Shown here piece by piece: positions 28,647-38,551 of a stretch of 64,000 nucleotides of DNA. Under the pieces are notes generated by a model, which saw only the letters and a list, made by a program, of their open reading frames with translations, was not told the origin of the DNA and did no database searches. Source of the DNA: Methanobacterium sp. SMA-27 (GTDB lineage Archaea > Methanobacteriota > Methanobacteria > Methanobacteriales > Methanobacteriaceae); the NCBI RefSeq assembly GCF_000744455.1, contig NZ_JQLY01000001.1:1364001-1428000 (forward strand). The letters are read 5' to 3'. Made by a program: the position numbers and the translations under genes. Every line of letters begins with the position of its first letter. Within the stretch, counting starts at the first letter, position 1.

Positions 28647-30380
28647 TTAAATACCTGCAAGTTGTTTTCTTAGTTCTTCAAAACCTATGAGATAATCTGC
28701 ATTACACATTTTAATAAATTCTTCACATAATTCGTGTGGTTCTCCATCAGCTAAAAGTTCTCCATCATCCATAAGAATTGCTCTGGTGGAAACCTCTTCA
28801 ACGAAATCCACATGATGGCTTACCATAAGTATTGTTGTGTCAAATTCTTTGTTAATCCTTTTAAGAGAGTTTGAAACAATTCGTAATGTAATAGGATCAA
28901 GGTCTCCAAAGGGTTCATCAAGTATCAGAACTTCGGGTTTAGAAGTTAAGATCAATGCCAATGTAGCTCTGACCTTCTGGCCACCAGAAAGTTCATAGGA
29001 ACGTCTTTCAAGTATTTCCATTGGTAGATCAAGTGCCTTGAAAACTGGTTCGGCATACTTTTGAATTTCTGTTTCAGGAAAACTTGGGAAAAGTTTTTCA
29101 AGGATATCATGTGTTAAACCCACCTTCTCAAGTTTGCTTTTTGCCTCGGATTCAGGCAGATCTGTTAACTGGTAAAGTAAATCAAGCACAACTTCACTTA
29201 TCCCCAATTCATTTGCAACCTTTTTTGCATGTGCAATAACATTTTCACCTTTAACACCTAATCTTCCAGCTATCTGGTCTTTTATTGTTGCATGGTGTAC
29301 AAGTGAAAATTCCTGATGCATGAATCCTATTTTACGCCTTACATTCATTCGTACAATACCGGGTTCCTGCATATCAACCCAATCATGGTTGAGTTTGAAT
29401 TTAACATCCCCACCATCAGGAACATCTAATCCTGCCATTATCCTGAGTAAAACAGTTTTTCCAGCTCCACTTTGTCCAATTAAAGAAATTATTTCGCCTT
29501 TTTTAACATCAAAATTAATATTTTCCATTTCCAGGACATTTCCTCCCTTTAAGAGTACAAATTTTTTCTTGATATCTTTAACCTTAATTATGGATTCTCC
29601 TATTGTATCTGGATCCCTTGGAGTTTCTGGTTCTTCCATTTCCATTATAAATTTAGGAATTATGGTTTCAGGAGTTCCTTCTCCAATTACTTTACCCGTC
29701 TCCATAAAGATAAGACGATCCGAAAGGTAAAGATGTACTTCAGGAAGATGTGAAACAATAACAACAGTTACACCCAGCTCTTCATTTATAGTTTTTATAG
29801 CGTTTAGTATATCCTGTTTCGTTTTAGGACATGACATCGTGGCTGGTTCATCTAATAACAATACTTTAGGCTTCTTTGCAAGTTGTCTTGCCATTATAAG
29901 CCTTTGTTTCTCTCCACCACTTAGAACTGGTGCGAAGTGATCAATCTTGTGCTCAAGACCTACAATCCTGAGTATTTCCCTTGCTTCTTCTCCAAATTCG
30001 TCGTATGCGAAATCAAAATTGGTTAATCCTTCATCACCATATTTAACTCCGTTTAATTTTCTTACAACATTTTGTAAAGCAGTTTCAGCCCATAATCCAA
30101 ATGATCTTTGGAGGTGTATTGCAGTTGCATCTTTGAGCTTTCTGGAGTAGTATGGAGTTGAATCGAATTTAACATGGAAATCATCCAAATCTATTTCACC
30201 AGAATCAAAAGACTCAACACCCCTTAAAATTCTTAGAAGTGTACTTTTCCCGGATCCACTAACACCGATAATTCCAAGTATTTCTCCTTTTTTAACGTCA
30301 ATTGATATATTATCCAAAGCCTTAATCTCTGCACCATCTTCAATTTTATAAGTCTTAGAAACATTTTTAACACTAATCAT
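28647..30380 (-). CDS. atwA: Methyl-coenzyme M reductase activation component A2 (ABC-type ATPase)
   Basis: Component A2 is a soluble double ABC ATPase required for ATP-dependent reductive activation of methyl-coenzyme M reductase. Two nucleotide-binding domains in tandem: the first has Walker A GVSGSGKST (39-47), signature LSGGEKQR and LLLDEPATMSCPKT; the second has GQSGAGKTVL near residue 297 with LSGGQKVRATLA and VLILDEPFGDLDP. There is no membrane part. The unusual first Walker B followed by CPK, and length 577, match the methanogen family. GGTGAT precedes the ATG. It is followed without a gap by the flavin-reductase-like gene. Confidence 0.93.
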   Translation of the reverse strand: MISVKNVSKTYKIEDGAEIKALDNISIDVKKGEILGIIGVSGSGKSTLLRILRGVESFDSGEIDLDDFHVKFDSTPYYSRKLKDATAIHLQRSFGLWAETALQNVVRKLNGVKYGDEGLTNFDFAYDEFGEEAREILRIVGLEHKIDHFAPVLSGGEKQRLIMARQLAKKPKVLLLDEPATMSCPKTKQDILNAIKTINEELGVTVVIVSHLPEVHLYLSDRLIFMETGKVIGEGTPETIIPKFIMEMEEPETPRDPDTIGESIIKVKDIKKKFVLLKGGNVLEMENINFDVKKGEIISLIGQSGAGKTVLLRIMAGLDVPDGGDVKFKLNHDWVDMQEPGIVRMNVRRKIGFMHQEFSLVHHATIKDQIAGRLGVKGENVIAHAKKVANELGISEVVLDLLYQLTDLPESEAKSKLEKVGLTHDILEKLFPSFPETEIQKYAEPVFKALDLPMEILERRSYELSGGQKVRATLALILTSKPEVLILDEPFGDLDPITLRIVSNSLKRINKEFDTTILMVSHHVDFVEEVSTRAILMDDGELLADGEPHELCEEFIKMCNADYLIGFEELRKQLAGI

Positions 30381-30635
30381 TGACTATCACCGTTATAGTA
30401 TACCCTTAAATGAGAATTATATTAATTTTTTTTGTTTTACTTTTTATAAGTGCACCTTTGTATTCAGATCAATAATAAGTTATCTATAAATCTAGTAAAA
30501 TTTAAGTTCCAACTAATGTAAAGAACTTGAATAATGTACATATGTTGATTAATGGATAATTGAGAGTAATTTATTAAGATTATAGTTCGTTAAATAAACA
30601 AACATAAAATAAAATCGAATTTGCGAGTGGTTAAC

Positions 30636-31273
30636 ATGAAATTCCGTATCAGAAATTATTCAGTAAGTTCAATTACTGGACTTATGGCAGTTATTGTATT
30701 CACAGTTTTCACATTTACATCACTTGTACTCTATCCTACACCTTACAACCCATTGTATGCCTGGCTCAGCAATTTAGGTAATATTTATTTAAATCCTTCA
30801 GGTTCTATTTTTTTTAACTTAGGCTGTTTTTATCGGGAATTATAATGATTCCATTTTTTGCAGGTCTCTATGAATAGAAGCCAATTAAAAAATTGAGTAA
30901 AATATTGTTAATTCTTGGAATGTTACTTGGAATCTATGCATCTGTATCATTAATAATGGTGGGTATATTTCCAGAAACACATTTACAACAACATTTGCTA
31001 GCAGCAGCGGGTGTTTTTAGTTCACTCTTTATTATAATTATACTTCTAAGTGTCGCGCTCTTTAACCATCCAAAATTCATACGTTTAATTGCTTATTATG
31101 GGATTATACCCATTATAATTGACATCATATTCCAGTTTATATCAAAGGGAAATAATTTGTTGGCTAATTTTCAACAAACAAATCCAGTTCCAGGTTTCGA
31201 ATGGGCTGCTGTTTTCGCGTCTATTGCCTGGGTTGGATTTTTAGCCATAAACATGCTGATAAAAAAAGTTTAG
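30636..31273 (+). pseudogene. DUF998 family membrane protein, frameshift plus internal stop
   Basis: The first frame encodes two helices (ITGLMAVIVFTVFTFTSLV) and LYAWLSNLGNIYLNPSGSIF, and breaks in a T run near 30827-30832. Adding one T lets the frame continue as SGIIMIPFFAGLYE, then hits TAG at 30875-30877, where Trp would be expected. It then runs on as KPIKKLSKILLILGMLLGIYASV to the end with further helices. One shift could be a sequencing slip in a homopolymer; the TAG is an independent lesion, so a decaying gene is likelier. GAGTGGTT precedes the ATG. Confidence 0.75.
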
Positions 31274-31381
31274 AAAACTAATGAAATTTAAAAAAAAATA
31301 TATCCCTCAAGAATCATGAATACAAATTCAGTAATCCCAAATTAATTTATTTAAAAAAAAATAAAAAGGTTAATTCTTATT

Positions 31382-32686
31382 TTAACCTAACATCTTTTTT
31401 ATATCTTCTTTAGGGTCGCCTATAGGTGTTAATCCATAATTTTCTACCAAGACATTTAAAATATCTTCGTTAACCCATCCTGGTATTATTGGTCCCAGGT
31501 ACATGTTTTTGATATCTAATGCTAGGAGGCTCCAAAGTATTGCTGCTGCTTTCTGTTCCATCCAACTTAAAACAAAAGTCAATGGTAGGTCATTAATCTC
31601 CATTCCAAAGAGTTCTGATAAAGCAACAACCACATCTATTCCAACTATGGCATCGTTACACTGTCCTAGATCTATTAATCTAGGTACACCTTCAATATCC
31701 CCTAATTCCATGTCATTGAATCTGTACTTTCCACATGCCAATGTTAATACGATTGTGTCTTCGGGAAGGTTCTTAACAAATTCGGTATAGTATGTTGCCT
31801 GTGGTTTAGGTGAATCACATCCACCAACAACAAAGAAGTGTTTAATCTTACCTGCTTCTACAAGCTCTTTGATCTTGCCTGCAAGTGATAGTATGGTTGA
31901 AGCTCCAAATCCTGTTGTTAAGACTTTGTCACGTGGTTCATCTTCTAGATCTGGTAGTGATTTTGCTATTTCAATTACAGGTGAGAAGTCGTAATCTTCT
32001 ATATGTTTAACTCCTGGTAACTGTGCAACTCCAACTGTGAACATTCTTTCTTTGTACTCATCTTTAGGTAGGAGAACACAGTTTGATGTTCCAACTATTG
32101 CTGCAGGATATTTTGAGAATGTTTTCTTCTGGTCAAACCAAGGACCGCCTATCTGTCCTACCAAATGTTTGTACTTTCTGAGTCCAGGATATCCATGTGC
32201 AGGTAAAAGTTCAGAATGGGTGTATACATTGATTCCAGTTCCCTCTGTTTGTTTCAATAGTTCTTCTAATGCTTTCATACTATGACCTGTGGCTATAATC
32301 CCTTTACCTTTTACAGAGCCCACTTTGACTTCTGTTGGTGTTGGTTCCCCATAAGTTTCTATATGGGCTTTTTTTAATAGCTGCATTGCCTTAATATTCA
32401 TCATTCCAGATTCTGTTGCTAGTTTAACAAACTCTCCTGCATCAAAATTCACATTAGTTAAGGTCGAATAGAATCCCTTTTCAAGAAATGCATCCACTTC
32501 AGGGTCTGTGTATCCTAATTCTCTAGAATGATAAAGGTATGCTGATATTCCTTTCATTGAGAATAATAAGTTGTCTTGAAGTCTTGCAACCGTTGCTTCT
32601 TTCCCGCAAACCCCTTTAACAGTACATCCAGTTTCAAATGCTGTTTGAGAACACTGGTAACAGAACATATCCAATTTTTCTGGCAT
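31382..32686 (-). CDS. hcp: Hybrid cluster protein (hydroxylamine/NO reductase-like), class III
   Basis: Cytoplasmic Fe-S protein with a [4Fe-2O-2S] hybrid cluster, implicated in nitric oxide and nitrosative stress defence. The N-terminal cluster ligands are C9, C12, C21 and C27 ([13 protein letters not shown] and VCG). Hybrid-cluster ligands are visible in [31 protein letters not shown] and LACGKYRF. At 434 residues it is the short form that lacks the second helical bundle, as in other methanogens. I chose the ATG after GGAGGAGAAATTT. Its promoter faces an msvR gene and carries MsvR-like boxes. Confidence 0.94.
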   Translation of the reverse strand: MPEKLDMFCYQCSQTAFETGCTVKGVCGKEATVARLQDNLLFSMKGISAYLYHSRELGYTDPEVDAFLEKGFYSTLTNVNFDAGEFVKLATESGMMNIKAMQLLKKAHIETYGEPTPTEVKVGSVKGKGIIATGHSMKALEELLKQTEGTGINVYTHSELLPAHGYPGLRKYKHLVGQIGGPWFDQKKTFSKYPAAIVGTSNCVLLPKDEYKERMFTVGVAQLPGVKHIEDYDFSPVIEIAKSLPDLEDEPRDKVLTTGFGASTILSLAGKIKELVEAGKIKHFFVVGGCDSPKPQATYYTEFVKNLPEDTIVLTLACGKYRFNDMELGDIEGVPRLIDLGQCNDAIVGIDVVVALSELFGMEINDLPLTFVLSWMEQKAAAILWSLLALDIKNMYLGPIIPGWVNEDILNVLVENYGLTPIGDPKEDIKKMLG

Positions 32687-32731
32687 AAATTTCTCCTCCA
32701 CAATTTTTTTCGCTGATAACGATTGTCAATG

Positions 32732-32747
32732 TTCGTTCATAGACGAA
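32732..32747. promoter_or_regulatory. MsvR-like box 1 (TTCG-N8-CGAA)
   Basis: TTCGTTCATAGACGAA fits the TTCG-N8-CGAA inverted repeat described for MsvR operators, from memory of that work. It lies about 15 to 0 bases upstream of the predicted hcp transcription start, 25 bases beyond the hcp TATA box. Confidence 0.55.
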
Positions 32748-32748
32748 T

Positions 32749-32766
32749 GTTCTTTTATATACGAAC
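32749..32766. promoter_or_regulatory. MsvR-like box 2 bracketing the hcp TATA box
   Basis: GTTC-N10-GAAC (more fully TGTTC...GAACA) is a second inverted repeat one base after box 1. Read on the minus strand, its spacer contains TATATAAAA (32753-32761), the best TATA box for hcp. On the plus strand the msvR TATA box TATATATAA (32772-32780) begins six bases further. A regulator bound here would cover both promoters. Confidence 0.5.
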
Positions 32767-32852
32767 AAGAGTATATATAAGTTACGGTGTTCATAGTATT
32801 TGCAGTGATAAAACAGAATATAATGGAATATTGAATGTATTGAAGTGATTAA

Positions 32853-33620
32853 ATGGTTAAAAAAGAACCTTTCAAAGAAATGTATATAGAGCTGTTCTCT
32901 ACATCTGAGGGAATTTATGCAATTAACAGCCCAGTAAGAGTGAGAATATTATCTATGTTAAGGAAAGGGGAACTCAGTTTTGATCAGCTGGTTGAACTTT
33001 CTGGAAAGGCAAAATCAACTGTATCTGTTCATCTTAAAAGAATGGTAGACGAAGGGATTATTGGTTCAAAAACAAACCCATCAGATGCCCGTAAAAAGAT
33101 ATTTTTTATTAAATCAGAGTATCTGGGCAAATTATCGGGTAAAAAAGATGTTAAAGAAGATATTGGCAAGTATGTTTCTAGTTATATTGAAGGGGAAGGA
33201 GATCCGTACGAATTTTTCAGGCTTATATTCCATACAATACGTGTTTCTCTTATACGACAGGGAATAGACATAGACCCTATACTCTACGAAGCAGGTGTTA
33301 AAGTTGGAGAAACACTTTACGAAAAGGTTAAAAACCCGGATATAAACAAACTAGCAGAGAACATTGCAATGTTCTGGGAAAGCCATAATCTAGGGCATGT
33401 GGAAGTTTTGAAACTTGAACCCCTTACAATTAATGTTACAGATTGTTTTGAATGCAAAAGTCTACCACCAATAGGAAGACCTGCTTGTGCATTTGATTCA
33501 GGGATATTAAAAGCAGTTTTTTCCGCTCATTTCAATGATGAACAAGTTGTTAATGAAACAAAATGCTATGCACTTGGTGATAACAAATGTTCTTTCACCA
33601 TTAAAAATAAAGAATGGTAG
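32853..33620 (+). CDS. msvR: MsvR-like redox regulator: ArsR-type HTH plus V4R domain (copy 2)
   Basis: Same architecture as the copy at 7643-8407: winged helix near residues 22-95 ([22 protein letters not shown]) and a C-terminal V4R domain. Conserved cysteines are in [17 protein letters not shown], and [13 protein letters not shown]. One of the paired Cys of copy 1 (DCCSF) is single here (NKCSF). It is divergent from hcp across a spacer with two MsvR-like boxes, so it is the stronger candidate for the true autoregulating MsvR, and hcp is its likely target. Redox sensing is known for the family and inferred here. Confidence 0.85.
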   Translation: MVKKEPFKEMYIELFSTSEGIYAINSPVRVRILSMLRKGELSFDQLVELSGKAKSTVSVHLKRMVDEGIIGSKTNPSDARKKIFFIKSEYLGKLSGKKDVKEDIGKYVSSYIEGEGDPYEFFRLIFHTIRVSLIRQGIDIDPILYEAGVKVGETLYEKVKNPDINKLAENIAMFWESHNLGHVEVLKLEPLTINVTDCFECKSLPPIGRPACAFDSGILKAVFSAHFNDEQVVNETKCYALGDNKCSFTIKNKEW

Positions 33621-33755
33621 TTTTAAAATTTTATTGTGTCAGTATAATTTAGTGAATTGAATTAATAATTCTTTGAAATAATAAAAGATATTTATTTTGA
33701 GAGATATAACCATATTAAAGTCAATATAATCTGTAATAATAGTTCAGGTTATTAA

Positions 33756-34304
<549 letters not shown>

Positions 34305-34369
34305 ATTTATATGAAAAATATTAATAATTTCTAAATTAATAATATCCATGTCATAGGTGATGTGAAAAA

Positions 34370-34807
34370 ATGACGGTTAAAATTATAAAAAAAAGAGTAG
34401 AAACAATCCAAATCAATGATTTGATAGACAGTGTAAAAGAAAATCCTAGAATTATTGAATGTGGAGCCATATTTTCATTTGAAGGAATTGTAAGGGGAAA
34501 GGACATTGAAAAGAATACTATAAAAATGGATCTCACAACTCCAAATCTTGAGGAAACCCAAAATGAACTTCAAGAAATAGTTGAGCAGATCAAAGAAAAA
34601 CATGGCGTTGTTGAAATAGCAGTTGTTCACTACATTGGACAATTCATACCCGGTGATCCTTTATTTCTTGCAGTTGTTGCCGGAGCACATCGGCAGGAAA
34701 CAAAAGCTGCTTTAAATGATGTTATAGAACGTGTTAAATACGAACTTGATTTTAAAAAGGAAGAACATACAGAAGATGGTACCAATATAATAATGTCGGG
34801 TGGTTAA
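34370..34807 (+). CDS. moaE: Molybdopterin synthase catalytic subunit MoaE
   Basis: Large subunit of molybdopterin synthase, which inserts sulfur into the pterin precursor of the molybdenum/tungsten cofactor used by formylmethanofuran dehydrogenase. Seen: FSFEGIVRGKD near residues 35-45, VVHYIGQFIPGDPLFLAVVAGAHRQETKAA (family core), and KYELDFKKEEHTEDG with the catalytic lysines near residues 125-132. Length 145 is normal. AGGTGATGTGAAAAA precedes the ATG. The HD-domain gene starts immediately after its stop. Confidence 0.93.
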   Translation: MTVKIIKKRVETIQINDLIDSVKENPRIIECGAIFSFEGIVRGKDIEKNTIKMDLTTPNLEETQNELQEIVEQIKEKHGVVEIAVVHYIGQFIPGDPLFLAVVAGAHRQETKAALNDVIERVKYELDFKKEEHTEDGTNIIMSGG

Positions 34808-35965
34808 GTGAAATTTATAAGGGACAGCCTACATGGGAATCTGCAGCTAAATGAATTTGAAGTCAAATTAATTGATACACCACAAATTCAAAGGTTAAGG
34901 CGGATTAAACAGCTTGGTTTTACATATCTTGTTTATCCCGGTGCAAATCATACAAGATTCGAACATTCAATTGGTGCAATGTACTTAGCTTCCAAACTGA
35001 CCCATAACTTGGATCTATCAAATGATCAAAAGGAAATGCTACGTGTATGTGCATTGCTACACGATGCAGGCCATGGACCATTTTCACATGTATCTGAATC
35101 AGTTCTGGAAAAATCACACGAAGAATTGACCTCAAAACTTATAATGGAATCACATCTATCGGATATCCTTGAAGAAAAATTTGATCCAAAAGAAATAATT
35201 AAATTAATAAGTGGTGAAGGTAGACTAGGACAAATAATATCTGGAGATCTCGATGTTGATAGAATGGACTACCTTTTAAGAGACTCATATTATACTGGCG
35301 TTGCATACGGAGTTATAGATGTCGAAAGGCTTATTTATAATATGAAACTTGAAGATAATTTAATACTTAAGTCCAAAGGTGTTCAAGCAGCCGAATCCAT
35401 GCTGCTTGCACGATACTTTATGTATCCAAGTGTTTATCAACACCATACAACCAGAATAATAAATTCAATGTTTAGAAGATGTATCAACCACTTATTTACA
35501 GAAGGACACATAAACCCTGAAAATATTTACAAATACGATGATCTAGATATCATAATTAAAGCAAGATATCAAAAGGGATTTATAGGGGATATGATGCATA
35601 GACTGGATAATAGAAAACTTTTCAAGAGCGTATATTCCCTTAAACTTGATGAATTAGAAAATCCTAATGCAGTTTTTAAAATTAAACCCGATAAAATTAA
35701 ATCATTTGAAATGGAAATATCAGAAGAGCTTAATATTCCTGAGGAGTACGTTATAGTGGATGTTCCTGATTATCCTTCCTTTGATGAAATGAAAACACAG
35801 GTATCCTCCAATGGAGACTTAATAAATTTAAGTGAAATATCAACCATAGTTAGTACATTAAGAGATGCAAGGTTCAATCATGCAGATCTCTGTGTTTATC
35901 TACCAGAAGAAAATTCAAATATAAAGGATTTCCAGTTTCAAGATTATATTGAAATTCCAAAATAA
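34808..35965 (+). CDS. HD-domain phosphohydrolase (dNTPase/SAMHD1-like)
   Basis: Predicted metal-dependent phosphohydrolase, perhaps a deoxynucleoside triphosphate triphosphohydrolase. The HD ligands are visible: His53 in TRFEHSIGAMYLA, His85-Asp86 in LLHDAGHGPFSH, and a later Asp in GDLDVDRMDYLLRD. The N-terminus IRDSLHGNLQL, with RLRRIKQLGFTYLVYPGA, is the family hallmark. The start is GTG directly after the moaE stop, with GGTGG overlapping the end of moaE. Length 385 is normal. The substrate is not determined by sequence. Confidence 0.9.
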   Translation: MKFIRDSLHGNLQLNEFEVKLIDTPQIQRLRRIKQLGFTYLVYPGANHTRFEHSIGAMYLASKLTHNLDLSNDQKEMLRVCALLHDAGHGPFSHVSESVLEKSHEELTSKLIMESHLSDILEEKFDPKEIIKLISGEGRLGQIISGDLDVDRMDYLLRDSYYTGVAYGVIDVERLIYNMKLEDNLILKSKGVQAAESMLLARYFMYPSVYQHHTTRIINSMFRRCINHLFTEGHINPENIYKYDDLDIIIKARYQKGFIGDMMHRLDNRKLFKSVYSLKLDELENPNAVFKIKPDKIKSFEMEISEELNIPEEYVIVDVPDYPSFDEMKTQVSSNGDLINLSEISTIVSTLRDARFNHADLCVYLPEENSNIKDFQFQDYIEIPK

Positions 35966-36047
35966 TTTATTAACTTAATAGTAAATATTGAAAAACTACT
36001 GATTAATCAATTAATAGTCTATTAATCTGAATAAAAACGTGACAAAA

Positions 36048-36605
36048 ATGATAGTTGTAGCAATTACAGGTGCAAGCGGTGTGGTTTATGGTAAGAGACT
36101 TCTTGAAGTTTTAAAAGATATTGGAAAAGATACTGCCGTAGTTGTATCTGATCCTGCAAAAATTATCCTTGAATACGAGCTTGGAATTAAGGAAGATGGA
36201 ATAAAAAAACTTGCTACAGAATATTATTATCCCGATGACCTTACATCATCTATTAACAGTGGATCCTTCCAGTTCGATTCTATGGTGATTGTTCCATGTA
36301 CAATGAAAACACTTTCTGCAATTGCAAATGGGTATGCTAATAATGCAGTAACAAGAGCTGCGGATGTTACCCTCAAAGAGCGTAGAAAACTTGTAATTGT
36401 ACCAAGAGAAACACCGCTTAGATCTGTACATCTTGAGAACATGCTAAAGGTTAGTAATGAAGGTGGAATAATTCTACCTGCAATGCCAGGATTTTACCAT
36501 ACCCCTCAAAGTATCGAAGAATTAGTAGACTTTATTGCAGGCAAAATATTAGATGTTCTCGGTATAGAGAATAATTTATTCGAAAGATGGACTGGAGAAA
36601 TTTAA
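36048..36605 (+). CDS. ubiX: UbiX-family flavin prenyltransferase
   Basis: Makes the prenylated FMN cofactor used by UbiD-type decarboxylases. Seen: the N-terminal FMN-binding motif AITGASGVVYGKRLLEVL, CTMKTLSAIANGYANNAVTRAADVTLKE, the RETPLRSVHLENMLKVSNEGG block, and PAMPGFYHTPQSIEELVDFI near the C-terminus. Length 185 from the chosen ATG is typical. No UbiD gene is in the window. The next gene, cbiT, starts directly after its stop codon. Confidence 0.93.
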   Translation: MIVVAITGASGVVYGKRLLEVLKDIGKDTAVVVSDPAKIILEYELGIKEDGIKKLATEYYYPDDLTSSINSGSFQFDSMVIVPCTMKTLSAIANGYANNAVTRAADVTLKERRKLVIVPRETPLRSVHLENMLKVSNEGGIILPAMPGFYHTPQSIEELVDFIAGKILDVLGIENNLFERWTGEI

Positions 36606-37169
36606 ATGATCAGGGACGAAGATTTTATCAAAAACATCAATGTGCCTGGTCCAACTAAAGAAGAAATAAGATGCATTGTTATGTGCAAATCAGAGGTGTC
36701 CTGTGATGATATTGTTGTGGATATTGGCTGCGGAACCGGAGGTCTTACAGTTGAATTTGCAAAAAGGGCAAAAATGGTCTATGCAATTGATCAGAACTCC
36801 CTAGCCATTGAAACAACTGTTGAAAATATTAAAAGACATGGAGTTGCAGGAAATGTGGTGGTTAAGGAAGGAGATGGTTTGTATCTACTGAAAAAACTAG
36901 AAAATTTCGACATTCTCATGATAGGTGGAAGTGGAGGTAAACTTCAACATATATTGGAGAAGGGATATAAAAAACTTAATGTTGGTGGAAGAATTCTTGT
37001 AACATCAATACTCCTTGAAACCTGTTTAGAAGCTGTTAAAACCATTGAAATGCTAGGTATGACTCCTGATGTTGTTAATGTTTCTATTTCAAAGGGTAAA
37101 TTAACGGAAAGGGGAACCATGATGTTAGCAAATAACCCTGTGACCATTGTTTCTGCTCATAAAAGTTAA
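36606..37169 (+). CDS. cbiT: Cobalt-precorrin-6B (C15)-methyltransferase CbiT
   Basis: Methylates and decarboxylates the corrin ring in the anaerobic cobalamin pathway. Seen: N-terminal NVPGPTKEEIRCIVMCK, the SAM motif VVDIGCGTGGLTVEFAKRA near residues 36-54, AIDQNSLAIETTVENIKRHG, and MIGGSGGKLQHILE. Length 187 is normal for the stand-alone form. It follows ubiX in a TAA-ATG junction. Its presence fits the cobalt importer at the left end of the window. Confidence 0.94.
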   Translation: MIRDEDFIKNINVPGPTKEEIRCIVMCKSEVSCDDIVVDIGCGTGGLTVEFAKRAKMVYAIDQNSLAIETTVENIKRHGVAGNVVVKEGDGLYLLKKLENFDILMIGGSGGKLQHILEKGYKKLNVGGRILVTSILLETCLEAVKTIEMLGMTPDVVNVSISKGKLTERGTMMLANNPVTIVSAHKS

Positions 37170-37260
37170 AAATTTAGAATTTCCAGATCAACTATATTTA
37201 ATTGATTCTTATGAAAAATCTGTAATATTATATTTATAAAAAATTTTGGAAATGATAAAA

Positions 37261-38034
37261 ATGAATATGTTGAAACATATTGATTGGAAAGTACGGATTG
37301 GAATACTTCTAGTTATACTTTCGGCAATACTATACTTTTTAAACTTCACACTTTTTCATGACGCAGAAAAGGTATGGTTCTACCTAAGTATAGATATGGC
37401 ATTTGTGCCTCTTGAAGTTCTTCTGGTTGTTCTGGTTATAGAATCTGTAATCAGCCGACGTGAAAAAAGTATAATGCTTGAAAAACTCAACATGGTTATA
37501 GGCACATTTTTCAGCGAAGTAGGAACAGAACTTTTAACAGAAATATCTAAATTCGATTCAAAATCTCGAAAAACTAATAAAACATTAATTATTAATGAAA
37601 ATTGGGTTGATGAAGATTTTATCAATGTTAAAAAGGATATAACAAACAGTAATTATTTCCTTGATATCGATGGAACTAACAATGATTCACTTCAATTTTT
37701 AATTGAAACAAAGGAATTTCTTAAGGGAAAACATAAATTTTTATTAGCATTACTTGAAAATCCTAACCTCCTTGAACATGAAACATTCACAGACCTATTA
37801 AGGGCTGTTTTCCACCTTACAGAGGAACTCGAAAAAAGGAAAGATATATCTAATCTGTCCAATGCAGATTATCAACATCTCAAATTGGATACAGAAAGAG
37901 CATATAACATTATGATATATGAGTGGGTGGAGTATATGGAATACTTGATGAAAAATTATCCCTACCTCTTTTCCCTTGCAATGAGAACAAACCCATTTGA
38001 TCAAGAAGCAAGAGTTGAATTAAAGGATCCATGA
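37261..38034 (+). CDS. Unrecognised two-helix membrane protein with cytoplasmic domain
   Basis: I do not recognise a family. The N-terminal 75 residues hold two membrane helices (about ILLVILSAILYFLNFTLF and AFVPLEVLLVVLVIESVI), followed by RREKS and about 190 soluble residues. These are mostly helical and include FFSEVGTELLTEISKFD and a motif YEWVEYMEYLMKNYPYLFSLAMRTNPF. The soluble part lacks Cys. The TATA box TATTTATAAAA near 37230 is close to the start, so the exact start is uncertain among TTG 37246, ATG 37252 and ATG 37261. Confidence 0.75.
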   Translation: MNMLKHIDWKVRIGILLVILSAILYFLNFTLFHDAEKVWFYLSIDMAFVPLEVLLVVLVIESVISRREKSIMLEKLNMVIGTFFSEVGTELLTEISKFDSKSRKTNKTLIINENWVDEDFINVKKDITNSNYFLDIDGTNNDSLQFLIETKEFLKGKHKFLLALLENPNLLEHETFTDLLRAVFHLTEELEKRKDISNLSNADYQHLKLDTERAYNIMIYEWVEYMEYLMKNYPYLFSLAMRTNPFDQEARVELKDP

Positions 38035-38153
38035 ATCATTAGGATCAATGACTAAAACTAAATAAAAAGGAAAATAAACAAAATAGTGCTAATAGTGTAC
38101 TTTTATTCGCAAAATATTTAAGTGTTCAAAACTATACTATAAAAAAACTAAAT

Positions 38154-38402
38154 GTGGTTGATTTAATGGAGAGGTTAACTCTCAAACAATACAGACAAAT
38201 GGTTGCAAAAGTAATCGAGTTCAAAAAGTTGAACGGAGAAATGCCAGCCTATACAATTGTTGACGGATGTAAAATCACTAAAAGTGTATACGTCGACATG
38301 ATAGAAACTGCAAATAAGTTTCTGCTTGAAATGGGCCGTAACCCTGAAATTGTGGAAATTGGAAAGACAACGGATATGAATTGTAACATAATGAAATTCT
38401 AA
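38154..38402 (+). CDS. Small protein made of pseudomurein-binding-repeat-like sequence
   Basis: The 82 residues match the pseudomurein-binding repeat pattern of Methanobacteriales cell-wall proteins: a helix VAKVIEFKKLNGEMPAYTIV, a short linker DGCKITKSVYVDMIETANKF, then a partial second unit FLLEMGRNPEIVEIG. Proteins with this repeat usually carry a signal peptide and several copies; this one has neither, so it may be cytoplasmic or a fragment. A better start could be the ATG at 38166 (MERLTLKQ). Confidence 0.72.
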   Translation: MVDLMERLTLKQYRQMVAKVIEFKKLNGEMPAYTIVDGCKITKSVYVDMIETANKFLLEMGRNPEIVEIGKTTDMNCNIMKF

Positions 38403-38551
38403 TCCACCCAAAAAGAACATTATTCCCTATTCAGTATAAAACTCTATTTAACACTTCTATTTTTATTGCTGTAAAATTATGAGCTTATTTTCATCTTTGA
38501 AAACATTGATAATATAAAAAAATTTGTATAACCTCTTGTTTACGTATATTT

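Noticed and set aside
30875..30877. TAG in the DUF998 frame as a pyrrolysine codon
   Set aside because: Pyrrolysine use is not expected in Methanobacteriales, the expected residue is Trp, and the same gene has a separate frameshift, so decay is simpler.
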